Positions 26,093 through 34,994 of a DNA stretch of 64,000 nucleotides are shown in pieces (position 1 is the stretch's first letter; the number at the start of each line of letters is the position of its first letter). The position numbers and the translations under genes were made by a program. The notes under the pieces are model-generated. The model was given only the letters and a program-made list of their open reading frames with translations, did no database searches and had not been told where the DNA came from. The DNA is from Pseudomonas sp. QTF5 (GTDB taxonomy: Bacteria; Pseudomonadota; Gammaproteobacteria; Pseudomonadales; Pseudomonadaceae): positions 223,103 through 287,102 of the forward strand of contig NZ_AZRW02000002.1 in assembly GCF_000512695.2 (NCBI RefSeq), given 5' to 3'.

Positions 26093-26282
26093 TTAGACTA
26101 ATGGTACTTGAGTGCCAGCCCCCGGCTTCTTACGATGTTGATACGTAGCGGTTGGAGGTGTAGGCCGTTGCGTAGGTGGTGAGTGAACTGAACCCCAATA
26201 AGCTCACCACTTGTTTCATGCGCATCTTGAGCCTCCGGCTCTACTTCCTCCCCATCAAAGAGCTTCGAGGCTCTTTTTTTGT
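26093..26282 (+). ncRNA. candidate small RNA with terminator
   Basis: No + strand gene lies here, yet the stretch ends in a good rho-independent terminator: AAAGAGC / GCTCTTT around TTCGAG at 26258-26276, then a T-run to about 26280. Before it are two more stem-loops (GTGGTGAG with CTCACCAC around 26177-26209; GAGCC with GGCTC around 26228-26240) and an unpaired CTTCCTCCCC segment that could pair with Shine-Dalgarno sequences. A TTAGACT -10-like box at about 26094 could start it. The 5' end is a guess. The alternative is a minus-strand small gene in the same place. Confidence 0.4.
26130..26225 (-). CDS. possible 31-residue protein
   Basis: ATG at 26225, TAA at 26130, product starting MRMKQVVSLLGFSSLTTY. 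GGAGG lies 6 bases upstream, an excellent ribosome site, and the frame follows the quinone reductase gene by 60 bases on the same strand. Against it: weak third-position GC bias, and the stretch also folds into stem-loops that look like a small RNA on the other strand. No family was recognised. Confidence 0.3.
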   Translation of the reverse strand: MRMKQVVSLLGFSSLTTYATAYTSNRYVSTS

Positions 26283-26285
26283 CTT

Positions 26286-26939
26286 TCAAAAAGCATCGGC
26301 GCTGACCGGTCGACAATGGTGAACATCCTCAGCCGCGTCGCTGCATCTGGATGCACCGAAAAGTTCACGACCGATCACCCGCGCAGCCTCCAGATGAACC
26401 GTCGGCGCCTGGATTTCCGAGTCGAGCAGCAGCTCGGAAGTCACAACGCTGGCACCGCAATAATCGAAGATCCCATGGTCGATCTGCGTCTTCATGGCGT
26501 CAGCATAACCATGGCGCGCATAGGTTCCCGCGTCAGCGCCACCCACACCCACAAGGTGAACGCGCAGATGGCGAAGCTTCTTCTCCAACTTGGCATCCGC
26601 ACTGAAATCGAACGCCCAGCCATTGGCGAACACACGATCGATCCAGCCTTTTAGCAGCGCCGGCATCGACCACCAATAAACCGGATACACCAACACCAGC
26701 GCATCGGCGCGATCGATTCTCGCCTGCTCGGCGGCAACATCGGCAGGGGGTGGGGCTTCCCGGTGATGGACGGCGAGATCGGCCGCGCCGAACCTCGGAT
26801 CGAACCCTTGCGCCCAAAGGTCCGCGATTTCAAAAGAGTTGTCGGAATCAGCCGCGGACACACCTTCGGCGATTTGCCTCGCGAGGCTATGGGTGAGCGA
26901 CTGAGGATCATGGTGAGCCACAACGATGAGTGCGTGCAT
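26286..26939 (-). CDS. NAD(P)H:quinone oxidoreductase, flavodoxin-like fold
   Basis: 217 residues. FMN-binding phosphate loop near the start (VVAHHDPQSLTHSLA), then the flavodoxin_2 signature LVYPVYWWSMPALLKGWIDRV around residues 83-103, as in KefF, MdaB and NQO1. These enzymes reduce quinones by two electrons in the cytoplasm and protect against electrophiles. A TetR repressor is transcribed divergently, and the ~100-base gap contains two GTAAGTTAC-like repeats, so the gene is probably induced by a quinone-like compound through that repressor. Confidence 0.9.
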   Translation of the reverse strand: MHALIVVAHHDPQSLTHSLARQIAEGVSAADSDNSFEIADLWAQGFDPRFGAADLAVHHREAPPPADVAAEQARIDRADALVLVYPVYWWSMPALLKGWIDRVFANGWAFDFSADAKLEKKLRHLRVHLVGVGGADAGTYARHGYADAMKTQIDHGIFDYCGASVVTSELLLDSEIQAPTVHLEAARVIGRELFGASRCSDAAEDVHHCRPVSADAF

Positions 26940-27001
26940 GTCGAAACCTCCTGCTACGGAATGAGGGATTGAGGGCTAGAAGCGAGCCTTATATACTCTT
27001 G

Positions 27002-27024
27002 GTAAGTTACGATCAGTAAGCTAC
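27002..27024. promoter_or_regulatory. candidate TetR operator
   Basis: GTAAGTTAC (27002-27010) and GTAAGCTAC (27016-27024) are near-identical, each near-palindromic, 14 bases apart centre to centre. They lie just after a TATACT -10-like box (26992) and 16 bases before the tetR start. The arrangement fits an autoregulated TetR controlling the divergent quinone reductase. Inferred. Confidence 0.35.
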
Positions 27025-27039
27025 TTTTGGTATATAAAC

Positions 27040-27681
27040 ATGTCAAGCACTGAAACACCTGAGCAGGATTCCAGCCCGCAACCGCGTCGCCGGATGTCGC
27101 GGGAAGACCGCCAGCGCCAGTTGCTGGATGTCGCCTGGCAGCTGGTTCGAGAGGAAGGCACGGAGGCGTTGACCCTGGGCCGGCTCGCCGAACAGGCGGG
27201 GGTTACCAAACCGGTGGTTTACGACCATTTCACCACCCGCCCCGGGTTGCTGGCGGCGCTTTATCAGGAGTTCGACGCGCGTCAGACCGCACTCATGGAC
27301 GCCGCGCTTCAAACCAGTGAACCGACGCTGGGTAGCAAGGCAATGGTCATCGCCTCGTCTTATGTTGATTGCGTCCTTCTTCAGGGCCGCGAGATACCCG
27401 GCGTGATCGCCGCGTTGACCAGCTCGCCCGAGCTGGAAAAGATCAAGCGCGAGTACGAAGCGATCTTCATGGACAAGTGCCGCAACGCCCTCCTCCCCTT
27501 CGCCGGAACGGGTGAAATCGCGCCAGCGAGTCTTCGGGCGATGCTCGGTGCAGCTGAGGCGCTGTCCCATGCCGCCGCAACCGGAGAGATCACGCCAGTG
27601 CAGGCACAGGGCGAACTTTTCGCAACCATCGTGGCAATGGTCGAAAGGAGCGCACGCCTCGGGAGCGGCCTCGAAGCCTGA
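27040..27681 (+). CDS. TetR/AcrR-family repressor
   Basis: 213 residues. The N-terminal helix-turn-helix at about residues 19-65 (WQLVREEGTEALTLGRLAEQAGVTKPVVYDHFTTRPGLLAALYQEF) is a textbook TetR DNA-binding domain; the remaining helices form the ligand-binding and dimer domain. The N-terminal ~15 residues are a flexible, Pro/Glu-rich tail. It is divergent from the quinone reductase gene and probably represses both. Confidence 0.92.
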   Translation: MSSTETPEQDSSPQPRRRMSREDRQRQLLDVAWQLVREEGTEALTLGRLAEQAGVTKPVVYDHFTTRPGLLAALYQEFDARQTALMDAALQTSEPTLGSKAMVIASSYVDCVLLQGREIPGVIAALTSSPELEKIKREYEAIFMDKCRNALLPFAGTGEIAPASLRAMLGAAEALSHAAATGEITPVQAQGELFATIVAMVERSARLGSGLEA

Positions 27682-28010
27682 ATAGTATTCAACGCCTGGA
27701 AAGCAGCGTCAGAAGCTGGCGAGCTGGTAACGCTGCAAGCGTATGTGGCGCCGTTCAGCCATAGGGTGGTGGGCGGTAATTAACCGAGGCGACTGCTGTT
27801 AGCCATGGCTCGGAGTCGCAACCCGGGCCATGGTTCAGACCAGATAATCGCCGCTCATTTCAGGCCGAAACTTGCGCATAGCAACAGTAGGCTAAGCTTT
27901 CAGCAGCTCATTGCTCACGATGCTCGATTCTGCAGGTTTTGGTTTGTTCTGGAGAGCGTCTGCAACAGCTATTTCAGACAGGCCCAAACTTTTCACGCAG
28001 GATTGACGTG
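27682..28010. other. intergenic stretch upstream of the gamma-glutamyl operon, no gene seen
   Basis: About 330 bases with no coding frame of merit. It contains an inverted repeat, GCCATGGCTCGG near 27803 with CCGGGCCATGG near 27825, which could be an operator for the ligase operon that follows. No promoter box is clear. Confidence 0.35.
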
Positions 28011-29384
28011 ATGACCGAGCCCCTCCTCAGCTTTGATGCACTCAAGCGCGCCGCTGCCGCAGGCGAAATCGATACCGTGTTGGTCTGCATGGTCGACATG
28101 CAAGGACGACTGGTCGGCAAGCGATTCCAGGTCGAGTTTTTCATCGACAGCGGTCATGAAGAAACCCACTGCTGCAATTACCTTCTGGCCGACGACATCG
28201 ACATGGAACCGGTGCCGGGTTATGCCGCGGCCAGTTGGAGCAAAGGCTATGGCGACTTTGTCCTGAAACCCGACATGGCCACCTTGCGTCGCGTGCCTTG
28301 GCTGGAATGCACGGCGCTGGTGCTCTGCGACGTGCTCGATCATCACCACAGAAGGGATCTGCCGCACAGCCCGCGGGCGATCCTGAAAAAGCAGATCGAG
28401 CGCCTGCGCGAACGCGGCTATACCGGCATGTTCGCCTCGGAGCTGGAGTTCTATCTGTTCGACGAGAGTTACCAGGCGATCCACGAGCGCAACTACCACA
28501 AGCCGAAAACGGCCGGCCATTACATCGAGGATTACAACATCCTGCAGACCACCCGCGAGGAGCCGGTACTGCGGGCGATTCGTAAACACCTGCAGGCCTC
28601 CGGCATTCCGGTGGAAAACTCCAAAGGTGAATGGGGGCCGGGGCAGGAAGAGATCAACATCCGTTATGCCGACGCCCTGACCATGGCTGACCATCACGTG
28701 ATCATCAAACACGCCTGCAAAGAGATCGCGCAACTGCAGGGCAAGGCGATCACGTTCATGGCCAAGTGGCGCTATGACGCCGCCGGTTCCAGCAGCCATG
28801 TCCACAATTCGCTGTGGGACAAGAATGGCAAAAAATCACTTTTCTTCGATCCCAAGGCCGAGTTCGGCATGTCGAAACTGATGCGCTCGTGGGTGGCCGG
28901 GCAGCTCAAATACGCCAACGACATCACCTGTTTTCTTGCGCCCTACATCAACTCGTACAAGCGCTTTCAGGCCGGCACCTTCGCGCCGACGCGGGCCGTC
29001 TGGAGTCGGGACAATCGCACCGCGGGCTTTCGTTTGTGCGCGGAAGGCAGCAAGGCCATCCGCATCGAATGCCGTATCGGTGGCGCCGACCTCAACCCCT
29101 ATCTGGCCTTCGCTGCCTTGATCGCTGCCGGGCTGGCCGGTATCGACGAGAAGCTCAGCCTCACACCGCCCTTCGAGGGTGATGCTTACGTCGACGAGCA
29201 CTTGCCTGAAGTGTCGAAAACCCTGCGCGAAGCCTGCGCCGCGCTCAAGGCGTCGAGCATGTTGCGCGAGGCGTTCGGTGATGAAGTGATCGACCACTAC
29301 GTGCACACCGCCGAGTGGGAGCAGAAAGAGTACGACCGGCGCATCACCGACTGGGAACTGCAGCGCGGCTTCGAGCGCTATTGA
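28011..29384 (+). CDS. Glutamine synthetase-like gamma-glutamyl ligase
   Basis: 457 residues from the ATG at 28011 (AGGA upstream); the longer frame from 27939 is not convincing. The beta-grasp N domain is followed by the GS catalytic domain. The metal-site glutamates are in FASELEFYLFDESY, the ATP/ammonia region is GEWGPGQEEINIRYADAL, and the metal-binding histidine is in SSHVHNSLWDKNG. The late motif ECRIGGADLNPYLAFAALIAAGLAG is typical of GlnA-III/PuuA-like ligases rather than true glutamine synthetase. These attach glutamate to amines such as putrescine, ethanolamine or isopropylamine. The following dehydrogenases and permease point to catabolism of an amine or amino alcohol. Confidence 0.9.
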   Translation: MTEPLLSFDALKRAAAAGEIDTVLVCMVDMQGRLVGKRFQVEFFIDSGHEETHCCNYLLADDIDMEPVPGYAAASWSKGYGDFVLKPDMATLRRVPWLECTALVLCDVLDHHHRRDLPHSPRAILKKQIERLRERGYTGMFASELEFYLFDESYQAIHERNYHKPKTAGHYIEDYNILQTTREEPVLRAIRKHLQASGIPVENSKGEWGPGQEEINIRYADALTMADHHVIIKHACKEIAQLQGKAITFMAKWRYDAAGSSSHVHNSLWDKNGKKSLFFDPKAEFGMSKLMRSWVAGQLKYANDITCFLAPYINSYKRFQAGTFAPTRAVWSRDNRTAGFRLCAEGSKAIRIECRIGGADLNPYLAFAALIAAGLAGIDEKLSLTPPFEGDAYVDEHLPEVSKTLREACAALKASSMLREAFGDEVIDHYVHTAEWEQKEYDRRITDWELQRGFERY

Positions 29385-29393
29385 GCACACACC

Positions 29394-30785
29394 ATGACTG
29401 AGATCGTTCAACTCATCTCACCGGTCGATGGCCGGGTTTACGCCGAACGCCGCCGTGCCGATGCGGCGGAGATCGAGCAAGCCCTGATCGCCGCCGAAAC
29501 CGCCCAGGCGCAATGGAAACGCCGACCACTGAGCGAACGCGCCGCGTTGTGCAGCGCTGCCGTGGACGAGATGCTGGCGATGAAGGCCGAGATCGTGCCG
29601 GAACTGGCCTGGCAAATGGGTCGCCCGGTACGCTTCGGTGCCGGCGAGCTGCGCGGTTTTGAAGAACGTGCGCGGCACATGATCGCTATTGCGCCTGAAG
29701 CGTTGGCAGCGATTGAACCTGCGCCTGTCGCCGGTTTTCGGCGCTGTATCAAACGTGAACCGCTGGGGACGGTGCTGGTCGTCGCGCCGTGGAATTACCC
29801 CTACCTGACGGCGGTGAATACGATCATCCCGGCGCTGATGGCCGGCAACAGCGTGATCCTCAAACACGCCACGCAAACGCTGCTGGTGGGCGAGCGTTTC
29901 GCCGAAGCGTTTCGCCGCGCCCATCTACCCGAAGGATTGTTCCAGAACCTGCTGCTCAGTCATGTCTATGCCGCGGCGATCATTACCTCTGGACGGGTGC
30001 AGCAGGTGAACTTCACCGGTTCTGTCGGCGGCGGCGAGGCCATGGAACACGCGGCCGTCGGAGGTTTCCTCGGCGTGGGCCTGGAGCTCGGCGGCAAAGA
30101 CCCCGCCTACGTCCGGGCAGACGCCAACCTTGAGCATGCGGTGGAAAACCTGGTGGACGGCAGCTTCTTCAACTCCGGGCAGAGTTGCTGCGCCGTCGAA
30201 CGTATCTATGTCGATGAAAAAATCTACCCGGCCTTTGTCGAGCGCTTCGTCAACTTGACCCGCCAATACGTGCTGGGCAACCCACTGGACGAAGCCACCA
30301 CCCTCGGCCCGCTGATCACTCCGAGCGCCGCTGAATTCGTTCGCGGGCAGATCGCCGATGCGCTGGCACAAGGGGCCAGGGCGTTGATCGATCCAAAGGA
30401 CTTTCCCGCCGATGCACCGGGCAGCGCCTACCTCGCGCCGCAGGTACTGGTGGACGTCACCCACCAAATGTCGGTGATGCGCGAAGAAAGCTTTGGCCCG
30501 GTGGTCGGCATCATGCCGGTGACCAGCGACGACGAAGCCATCGCGTTGATGAACGACAGTGAGTTCGGGCTCAGCGCTTCTATCTGGACGCAAGACCTCG
30601 CCGCCGCCGAACGCATCGGTGACGAGATCGCCACCGGCACCGTGTTCATGAACCGCTGCGATTATCTGGACCCGGCCCTGGCCTGGACCGGGGTGAAAAA
30701 CAGCGGGCGCGGCGTAACGCTGTCGCGCCTTGGCTATGAACACCTGACCCGGGCGAAATCCTTCCATCTGCGCCACGAGATCTGA
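29394..30785 (+). CDS. NAD(P)+-dependent aldehyde dehydrogenase
   Basis: 463 residues. The Rossmann/catalytic fold of the ALDH superfamily is present: VVAPWNYPYLTAVNTIIPALMAGNSVILKHA for cofactor binding, the general-base Glu in LELGGKDPAYV, and the nucleophilic Cys in FNSGQSCCAVERIYV. Asn in the APWNYP motif stabilises the oxyanion. It would oxidise the (gamma-glutamylated) aldehyde made by the alcohol dehydrogenase next door to an acid. It begins 9 bases after the ligase gene and ends 3 bases before the dehydrogenase, so it is the second gene of the operon. Confidence 0.93.
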   Translation: MTEIVQLISPVDGRVYAERRRADAAEIEQALIAAETAQAQWKRRPLSERAALCSAAVDEMLAMKAEIVPELAWQMGRPVRFGAGELRGFEERARHMIAIAPEALAAIEPAPVAGFRRCIKREPLGTVLVVAPWNYPYLTAVNTIIPALMAGNSVILKHATQTLLVGERFAEAFRRAHLPEGLFQNLLLSHVYAAAIITSGRVQQVNFTGSVGGGEAMEHAAVGGFLGVGLELGGKDPAYVRADANLEHAVENLVDGSFFNSGQSCCAVERIYVDEKIYPAFVERFVNLTRQYVLGNPLDEATTLGPLITPSAAEFVRGQIADALAQGARALIDPKDFPADAPGSAYLAPQVLVDVTHQMSVMREESFGPVVGIMPVTSDDEAIALMNDSEFGLSASIWTQDLAAAERIGDEIATGTVFMNRCDYLDPALAWTGVKNSGRGVTLSRLGYEHLTRAKSFHLRHEI

Positions 30786-30788
30786 GCC

Positions 30789-31949
30789 ATGAGCCTGACC
30801 GCAAACTGGAACTACCCCACGAGCATCCGCTTTGGCGTCGGCCGCATCGCCGAACTGGCCGAGGTCTGCCGCAGCCAAGGGATCCAGCGACCGCTGCTGG
30901 TCACCGACAGCGGCCTGGCGCGTGCCCCGATCACCGCGGCGGCGCTGGAATCCTTGCGCGCTGCCGGCCTTGGTGTAGCGCTGTTTTGCGACCTCAAGCC
31001 CAATCCGATTGAAGCCAATCTGGCGGGTGGGCTCGATGCCTGGCGTGCAGGAAAACATGATGGAGTGGTCGCCTTCGGCGGTGGCAGTGGCCTGGATATG
31101 GGCAAGCTCATCGCGTTCATGAGCGGCCAGACCCGACCGGTTTGGGATTTCGAAGACATCGGCGACTACTGGACACGCGCCGACGAAAGCAGCATTGCCC
31201 CGGTCATTGCGGTGCCGACCACCGCGGGGACCGGTTCCGAAGTCGGCCGTGCGGCGGTGATCATCGACGAGCGCACGCACACCAAACGCATCATTTTTCA
31301 CCCGAAAATGATGCCGCGCGTAGTCATCAGCGACCCGGCCCTCACCGTCGGCATGCCGGCGAAAGTCACCGCTGGCACCGGCATGGATGCGTTTGCCCAT
31401 TGCCTGGAATCGTACTGCGCTCCCGGCTTTCATCCGATGGCCGAAGGCATTGCGGTAGAAGGCATGCGCCTGGTGGCCAATGCCTTGGTACGAGCGGTAC
31501 ACACCCCCTCCGATCTCGACGCTCGCGCGCAAATGCTGGCGGCTGCCGCAATGGGCGCCACCGCTTTCCAGAAAGGGTTGGGTGGCATGCACGCACTCGC
31601 GCATCCGGTGGGCGCCCTGTACGACACCCACCACGGCATGACCAATGCCACTTTCATGCCCTACGTGCTGAAGTTCAATCGCCCGGCCATCGAAGAACGC
31701 ATCACCCGTCTGGCGGCTTATTTGCGCCTGCCCTCCCCGGGCTTCGACAGCTTTCTGGCCTTCGTCCTCAAGCTGCGCAAAGACATCGGCGTGCCCCATA
31801 CGCTGTTTGAACTGGGGGTGGATGACAAGCAGGCCGATCTGATCGCGGACATGGCGATTGTCGATCCCTGCGCCGGCGGCAACCCGCTGCCATTGACACG
31901 AACTGGCGCGGCAGAAATTTTCGACGCGGCTTTCCACGGTCGTCTCTAG
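30789..31949 (+). CDS. Iron-containing alcohol dehydrogenase
   Basis: 386 residues of the group III (Fe) ADH family. The NAD-binding segment GGGSGLDMGK and the TTAGTGSEVGRAAVI loop are present. Metal ligands come from GMDAFAHCLE and HALAHPVGALYDTHHGMTNA. It would oxidise a primary alcohol to the aldehyde used by the ALDH encoded just upstream. The gene starts 3 bases after the ALDH stop. Taken with the ligase and permease, a substrate such as an amino alcohol is plausible. Confidence 0.92.
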   Translation: MSLTANWNYPTSIRFGVGRIAELAEVCRSQGIQRPLLVTDSGLARAPITAAALESLRAAGLGVALFCDLKPNPIEANLAGGLDAWRAGKHDGVVAFGGGSGLDMGKLIAFMSGQTRPVWDFEDIGDYWTRADESSIAPVIAVPTTAGTGSEVGRAAVIIDERTHTKRIIFHPKMMPRVVISDPALTVGMPAKVTAGTGMDAFAHCLESYCAPGFHPMAEGIAVEGMRLVANALVRAVHTPSDLDARAQMLAAAAMGATAFQKGLGGMHALAHPVGALYDTHHGMTNATFMPYVLKFNRPAIEERITRLAAYLRLPSPGFDSFLAFVLKLRKDIGVPHTLFELGVDDKQADLIADMAIVDPCAGGNPLPLTRTGAAEIFDAAFHGRL

Positions 31950-32090
31950 AGCAATCGTCTGTGCATGGCCGACGAACCTGGATGGGTTTCAACCGTTAGA
32001 GGCAGGAGCAGTACGACAGGGGGTTGAAGACAAACCCATTCGGCACGCACCACGCGGATGGATGTGGATCAAAACCTGACAAGGGCACAC

Positions 32091-33659
32091 ATGATGAGTC
32101 CAGTAAACCAACCCGGCGCCACCGCGCCACAAGATGACGACCTCAAGGTGTTGCACAGCATGGGCTATGCCCAGCAACTCTCGCGACGCATGGGCGTTTT
32201 CTCCAACTTTGCCATTTCCTTTTCGATCATTTGCATCCTCTCGGGTGGCATCAACTCGCTCGCACAGGGCACCTCGGGTGCGGGCGGTGCGGCAATCGGT
32301 ATCGGCTGGCCACTCGGCTGCCTGATCTCCGGGGTTTTCGCCATGGCCATGGCACAGATTTCCTCGGCCTACCCAACGGCCGGCGGCCTCTATCACTGGG
32401 GCTCGATTCTCGGTAACCGCTTCACCGGCTGGCTGACGGCCTGGTTCAATCTGCTGGGGCTGATCACGGTGCTCGGCGCGATCAACGTCGGTACTTACTA
32501 CTTCTTTTTCGGTGCCTTCGGACCGGCCCTGGGAATGGAAGACACCATCACCACACGGATCACTTTCCTGGCGATCCTGACCGGCCTCCAGGCCTTGTGT
32601 AACCACTTCGGCATCGGCCTGACGGCAAGGCTCACCGACTTCTCGGGCTACCTGATCTTCGCCACCGCAATCGCGCTGACCATCGTCTGCCTGATCGCCG
32701 CACCCAGCTTTGAGTTCGTCCGGTTGATGACCTTCGGCAACTATTCCGGCGAGGCTGGCGGCAACGTCTGGCCACAGGTTTCGAACGGCTGGATTTTCAT
32801 GCTCGGCCTGCTCTTGCCGATCTACACCATCACCGGCTATGACGCCTCCGCGCATACCTCCGAAGAAACCCGCCAGGCAGCCTGGTCGGTGCCGCTGGGG
32901 ATGGTCAGCTCGGTGGCCTGGTCGTTGCTGTTTGGCTGGGTGATGCTCTGCTCGTTTGTGCTGATGCTGCCGAGCATGGACGAAGCGGCGAAGCAGGGTT
33001 GGAATGTGTTCTTCTGGGCGATGGACACTCAGGTGAACCCGGCGATCAAAATGGCGCTTTACGTGGCCATTTTTATCTCGCAGGTTCTCTGCGGGCTGGC
33101 GACCGTGACCTCAGTTTCACGCATGATCTTCGCGTTTTCCCGTGACGGCGGCCTGCCCTTCTCGAAAGCGTTGGCCTCGGTTTCACCGACCCATCGCAGC
33201 CCGGTGGCGGCGATCTGGACCGGTGCCACCCTCGCGGTGTTGTTCGTGTGGGGATCGTCCCTGGTATCGATCGGCGAAACGCCGGTTTACACGATTGTGG
33301 TCTCCTGCACGGTGATCTTCCTGTTCTTCTCTTTCATCATTCCCATCGTGCTGGGCCTGTTTACCTACGGGACTGCGAAGTGGCCGACCATGGGACCGTG
33401 GAACATGGGGCGCGGGTTGTACTCGTTGTTCGCCATCCTCTCGATCCTTTCGATGGTGCTGATCTTTGTCATCGGCATCCAGCCACCGAACGATTGGGCG
33501 CTGTACATCACCCTCGGTTTCCTGATTCTGACGGCAATCATCTGGTTCGCCTTTGAAGCCCGACGCTTCCAGGGCCCGCCCGTGGGCGAGATGATCATCA
33601 AGCGTCAGGCGGAAATCGCAGCGGCTGAAGAGGCGTTGAATAAACAGACGGGAAGCTGA
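32091..33659 (+). CDS. APC-family amino acid/amine permease
   Basis: 522 residues from the ATG at 32091 (AAGGG upstream). About 12 membrane helices. GGINSLAQGTSGAGGAAIGIGWPLG and YPTAGGLYHWGSILG near the start and GYDASAHTSEETRQA in the middle are hallmarks of the amino acid/choline transporter (GABA permease/BAT1-like) branch. It would import the amine substrate of the ligase operon, 141 bases downstream of the dehydrogenase. The C-terminal tail is cytoplasmic and charged. A REP-bearing element follows directly. Confidence 0.9.
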   Translation: MMSPVNQPGATAPQDDDLKVLHSMGYAQQLSRRMGVFSNFAISFSIICILSGGINSLAQGTSGAGGAAIGIGWPLGCLISGVFAMAMAQISSAYPTAGGLYHWGSILGNRFTGWLTAWFNLLGLITVLGAINVGTYYFFFGAFGPALGMEDTITTRITFLAILTGLQALCNHFGIGLTARLTDFSGYLIFATAIALTIVCLIAAPSFEFVRLMTFGNYSGEAGGNVWPQVSNGWIFMLGLLLPIYTITGYDASAHTSEETRQAAWSVPLGMVSSVAWSLLFGWVMLCSFVLMLPSMDEAAKQGWNVFFWAMDTQVNPAIKMALYVAIFISQVLCGLATVTSVSRMIFAFSRDGGLPFSKALASVSPTHRSPVAAIWTGATLAVLFVWGSSLVSIGETPVYTIVVSCTVIFLFFSFIIPIVLGLFTYGTAKWPTMGPWNMGRGLYSLFAILSILSMVLIFVIGIQPPNDWALYITLGFLILTAIIWFAFEARRFQGPPVGEMIIKRQAEIAAAEEALNKQTGS

Positions 33660-33663
33660 GCGT

Positions 33664-33807
33664 TAATGCCAGTCAGTTCTGCAATCCATGTGGGAGCGGG
33701 CTTGCTCGCGAAGAGGGCGTGTCAGTCGACATTAATGTCGCCTGACACACCGCTTTCGCGAGCAAGCCCGCTCCCACAGGTTTCGCATGCTTAACTGAAT
33801 GGCATTA
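33664..33807. mobile_element. MITE-like element: REP doublet inside an outer inverted repeat
   Basis: A canonical REP doublet (33689-33778) is enclosed by a further inverted repeat: TAATGCCAGTCAGTT on the left (33664-33678) and CTTAACTGAATGGCATTA on the right (33790-33807). The same outer repeat encloses the element at 38241-38414. No coding sequence is inside. It looks like a non-autonomous mobile element about 144 bases long. Confidence 0.6.
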
Positions 33808-33870
33808 GGCGCTGCCCCTCAGCTTTTTATGAAGTGGCGCAATCCGAATCAACCAACAGGAAGCACGCAG

Positions 33871-34758
33871 ATGGACCGTCTCACGGCGAAAGACTTTGCC
33901 CCTGAACTGCTCGAACTCTACGACTACTACGCCCATGGCAAAATCAACCGTCGAGAGTTTCTTGATCGTGCAGCACTGTTCACCCTGGGCGGCTTGACGG
34001 CCTCGGCCCTCCTCGCCGCCCTGAGCCCGAATTATGCGCTGGCCGAACAGGTGCAATTTACCGACCCGGACATCATCGCCGAGTACATCACCTACCCCTC
34101 GCCCAAGGGTCACGGGCAGGTTCGTGGTTATTGGGTGCGCCCTGCGAAAGCCACTGGCAAGGTGCCGGCGGTGGTGGTCGTGCATGAAAACCGTGGGCTC
34201 AACCCGTACATCGAGGATGTCGCCCGGCGTCTCGCCAAAGCGGGGTTCATCGCACTCGCCCCAGACGGTCTGACGTCGGTGGGCGGCTATCCCGGCAACG
34301 ATGACAAAGGCCGGGAATTGCAGCAGACCGTCGACCCGGAAAAACTCATGAATGACTTTTTCGCCGCCATCGAGTGGCTGATGAAACATGACGCCACCAG
34401 CGGAAAAGTCGGCATCACCGGCTTCTGTTATGGCGGTGGAGTCGCCAATGCCGCGGCCGTGGCCTATCCAGAGCTAGGGGCCGCCGTGCCCTTTTATGGC
34501 CGTCAGCCAAAGACCGAAGATGTCCCCAGAATCAAAGCTCCGCTGCTGCTCCACTATGGCGAACTGGATACGCGCATCAATGAAGGATGGCCCGCCTACG
34601 AGCAAGCGTTGAAAGCGGCCGGCAAGACGTATGAAGCCTATATCTATCCAGGCGTTAACCACGGTTTCCATAACGACTCCACACCTCGATACGATGATGC
34701 CGCCGCCAGGCTTGCCTGGGACCGAACACTGGCCTGGTTTCGGCGCTACTTGGCTTGA
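33871..34758 (+). CDS. Dienelactone hydrolase-family protein, Tat-type signal
   Basis: 295 residues from the ATG at 33871 (AGGAAG 9 bases upstream); the longer frame from 33799 overlaps the MITE-like element. Residues 25-58 contain a twin-arginine signal ([16 protein letters not shown], Arg27-Arg28) ending near ALA, so the enzyme is probably exported folded. The alpha/beta hydrolase triad is Cys in GFCYGGG, Asp in GELDTRIN and His in GVNHGFHND, the DLH pattern. Pseudomonas members of this exported group (YghX-like) have no proven substrate. Confidence 0.88.
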   Translation: MDRLTAKDFAPELLELYDYYAHGKINRREFLDRAALFTLGGLTASALLAALSPNYALAEQVQFTDPDIIAEYITYPSPKGHGQVRGYWVRPAKATGKVPAVVVVHENRGLNPYIEDVARRLAKAGFIALAPDGLTSVGGYPGNDDKGRELQQTVDPEKLMNDFFAAIEWLMKHDATSGKVGITGFCYGGGVANAAAVAYPELGAAVPFYGRQPKTEDVPRIKAPLLLHYGELDTRINEGWPAYEQALKAAGKTYEAYIYPGVNHGFHNDSTPRYDDAAARLAWDRTLAWFRRYLA

Positions 34759-34994
34759 TTAATCAAATACGAACAATGGCGATAAGGAACTTAACGCTTA
34801 TGAAAAAGTAACCGAACCGGTCTTCCTTCATCGCCAATCTTAATATTGAACATATCGCCACCTAACCCATCGCGATTAATAAAATAATATTAAAAATTAC
34901 TCTTCCATTGTCCATTGCATATTTATCCGCGCCTGCTTAACTGCACAAACTGCTGATGACAGCAGTACCCGTAAACACCACGAAAGGAATCGTT
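34759..34994. promoter_or_regulatory. AT-rich leader region of the GDL locus
   Basis: The 236 bases before the GDL peptide gene are far more AT rich than the surroundings (for example ATTAATAAAATAATATTAAA near 34876). This is the likely promoter region of the GDL genes. An upstream A/T tract of this kind suggests a silencer (H-NS/MvaT) or an UP element; neither is shown. Confidence 0.35.

Noticed and set aside
26098..26316. 72-codon minus-strand frame downstream of the quinone reductase
   Set aside because: Overlaps the terminator and the reductase end; the shorter 31-codon frame has a far better ribosome site.
29925..31937. 670-codon minus-strand frame
   Set aside because: Shadow across the ALDH and iron ADH genes; composition and lack of motifs rule it out.
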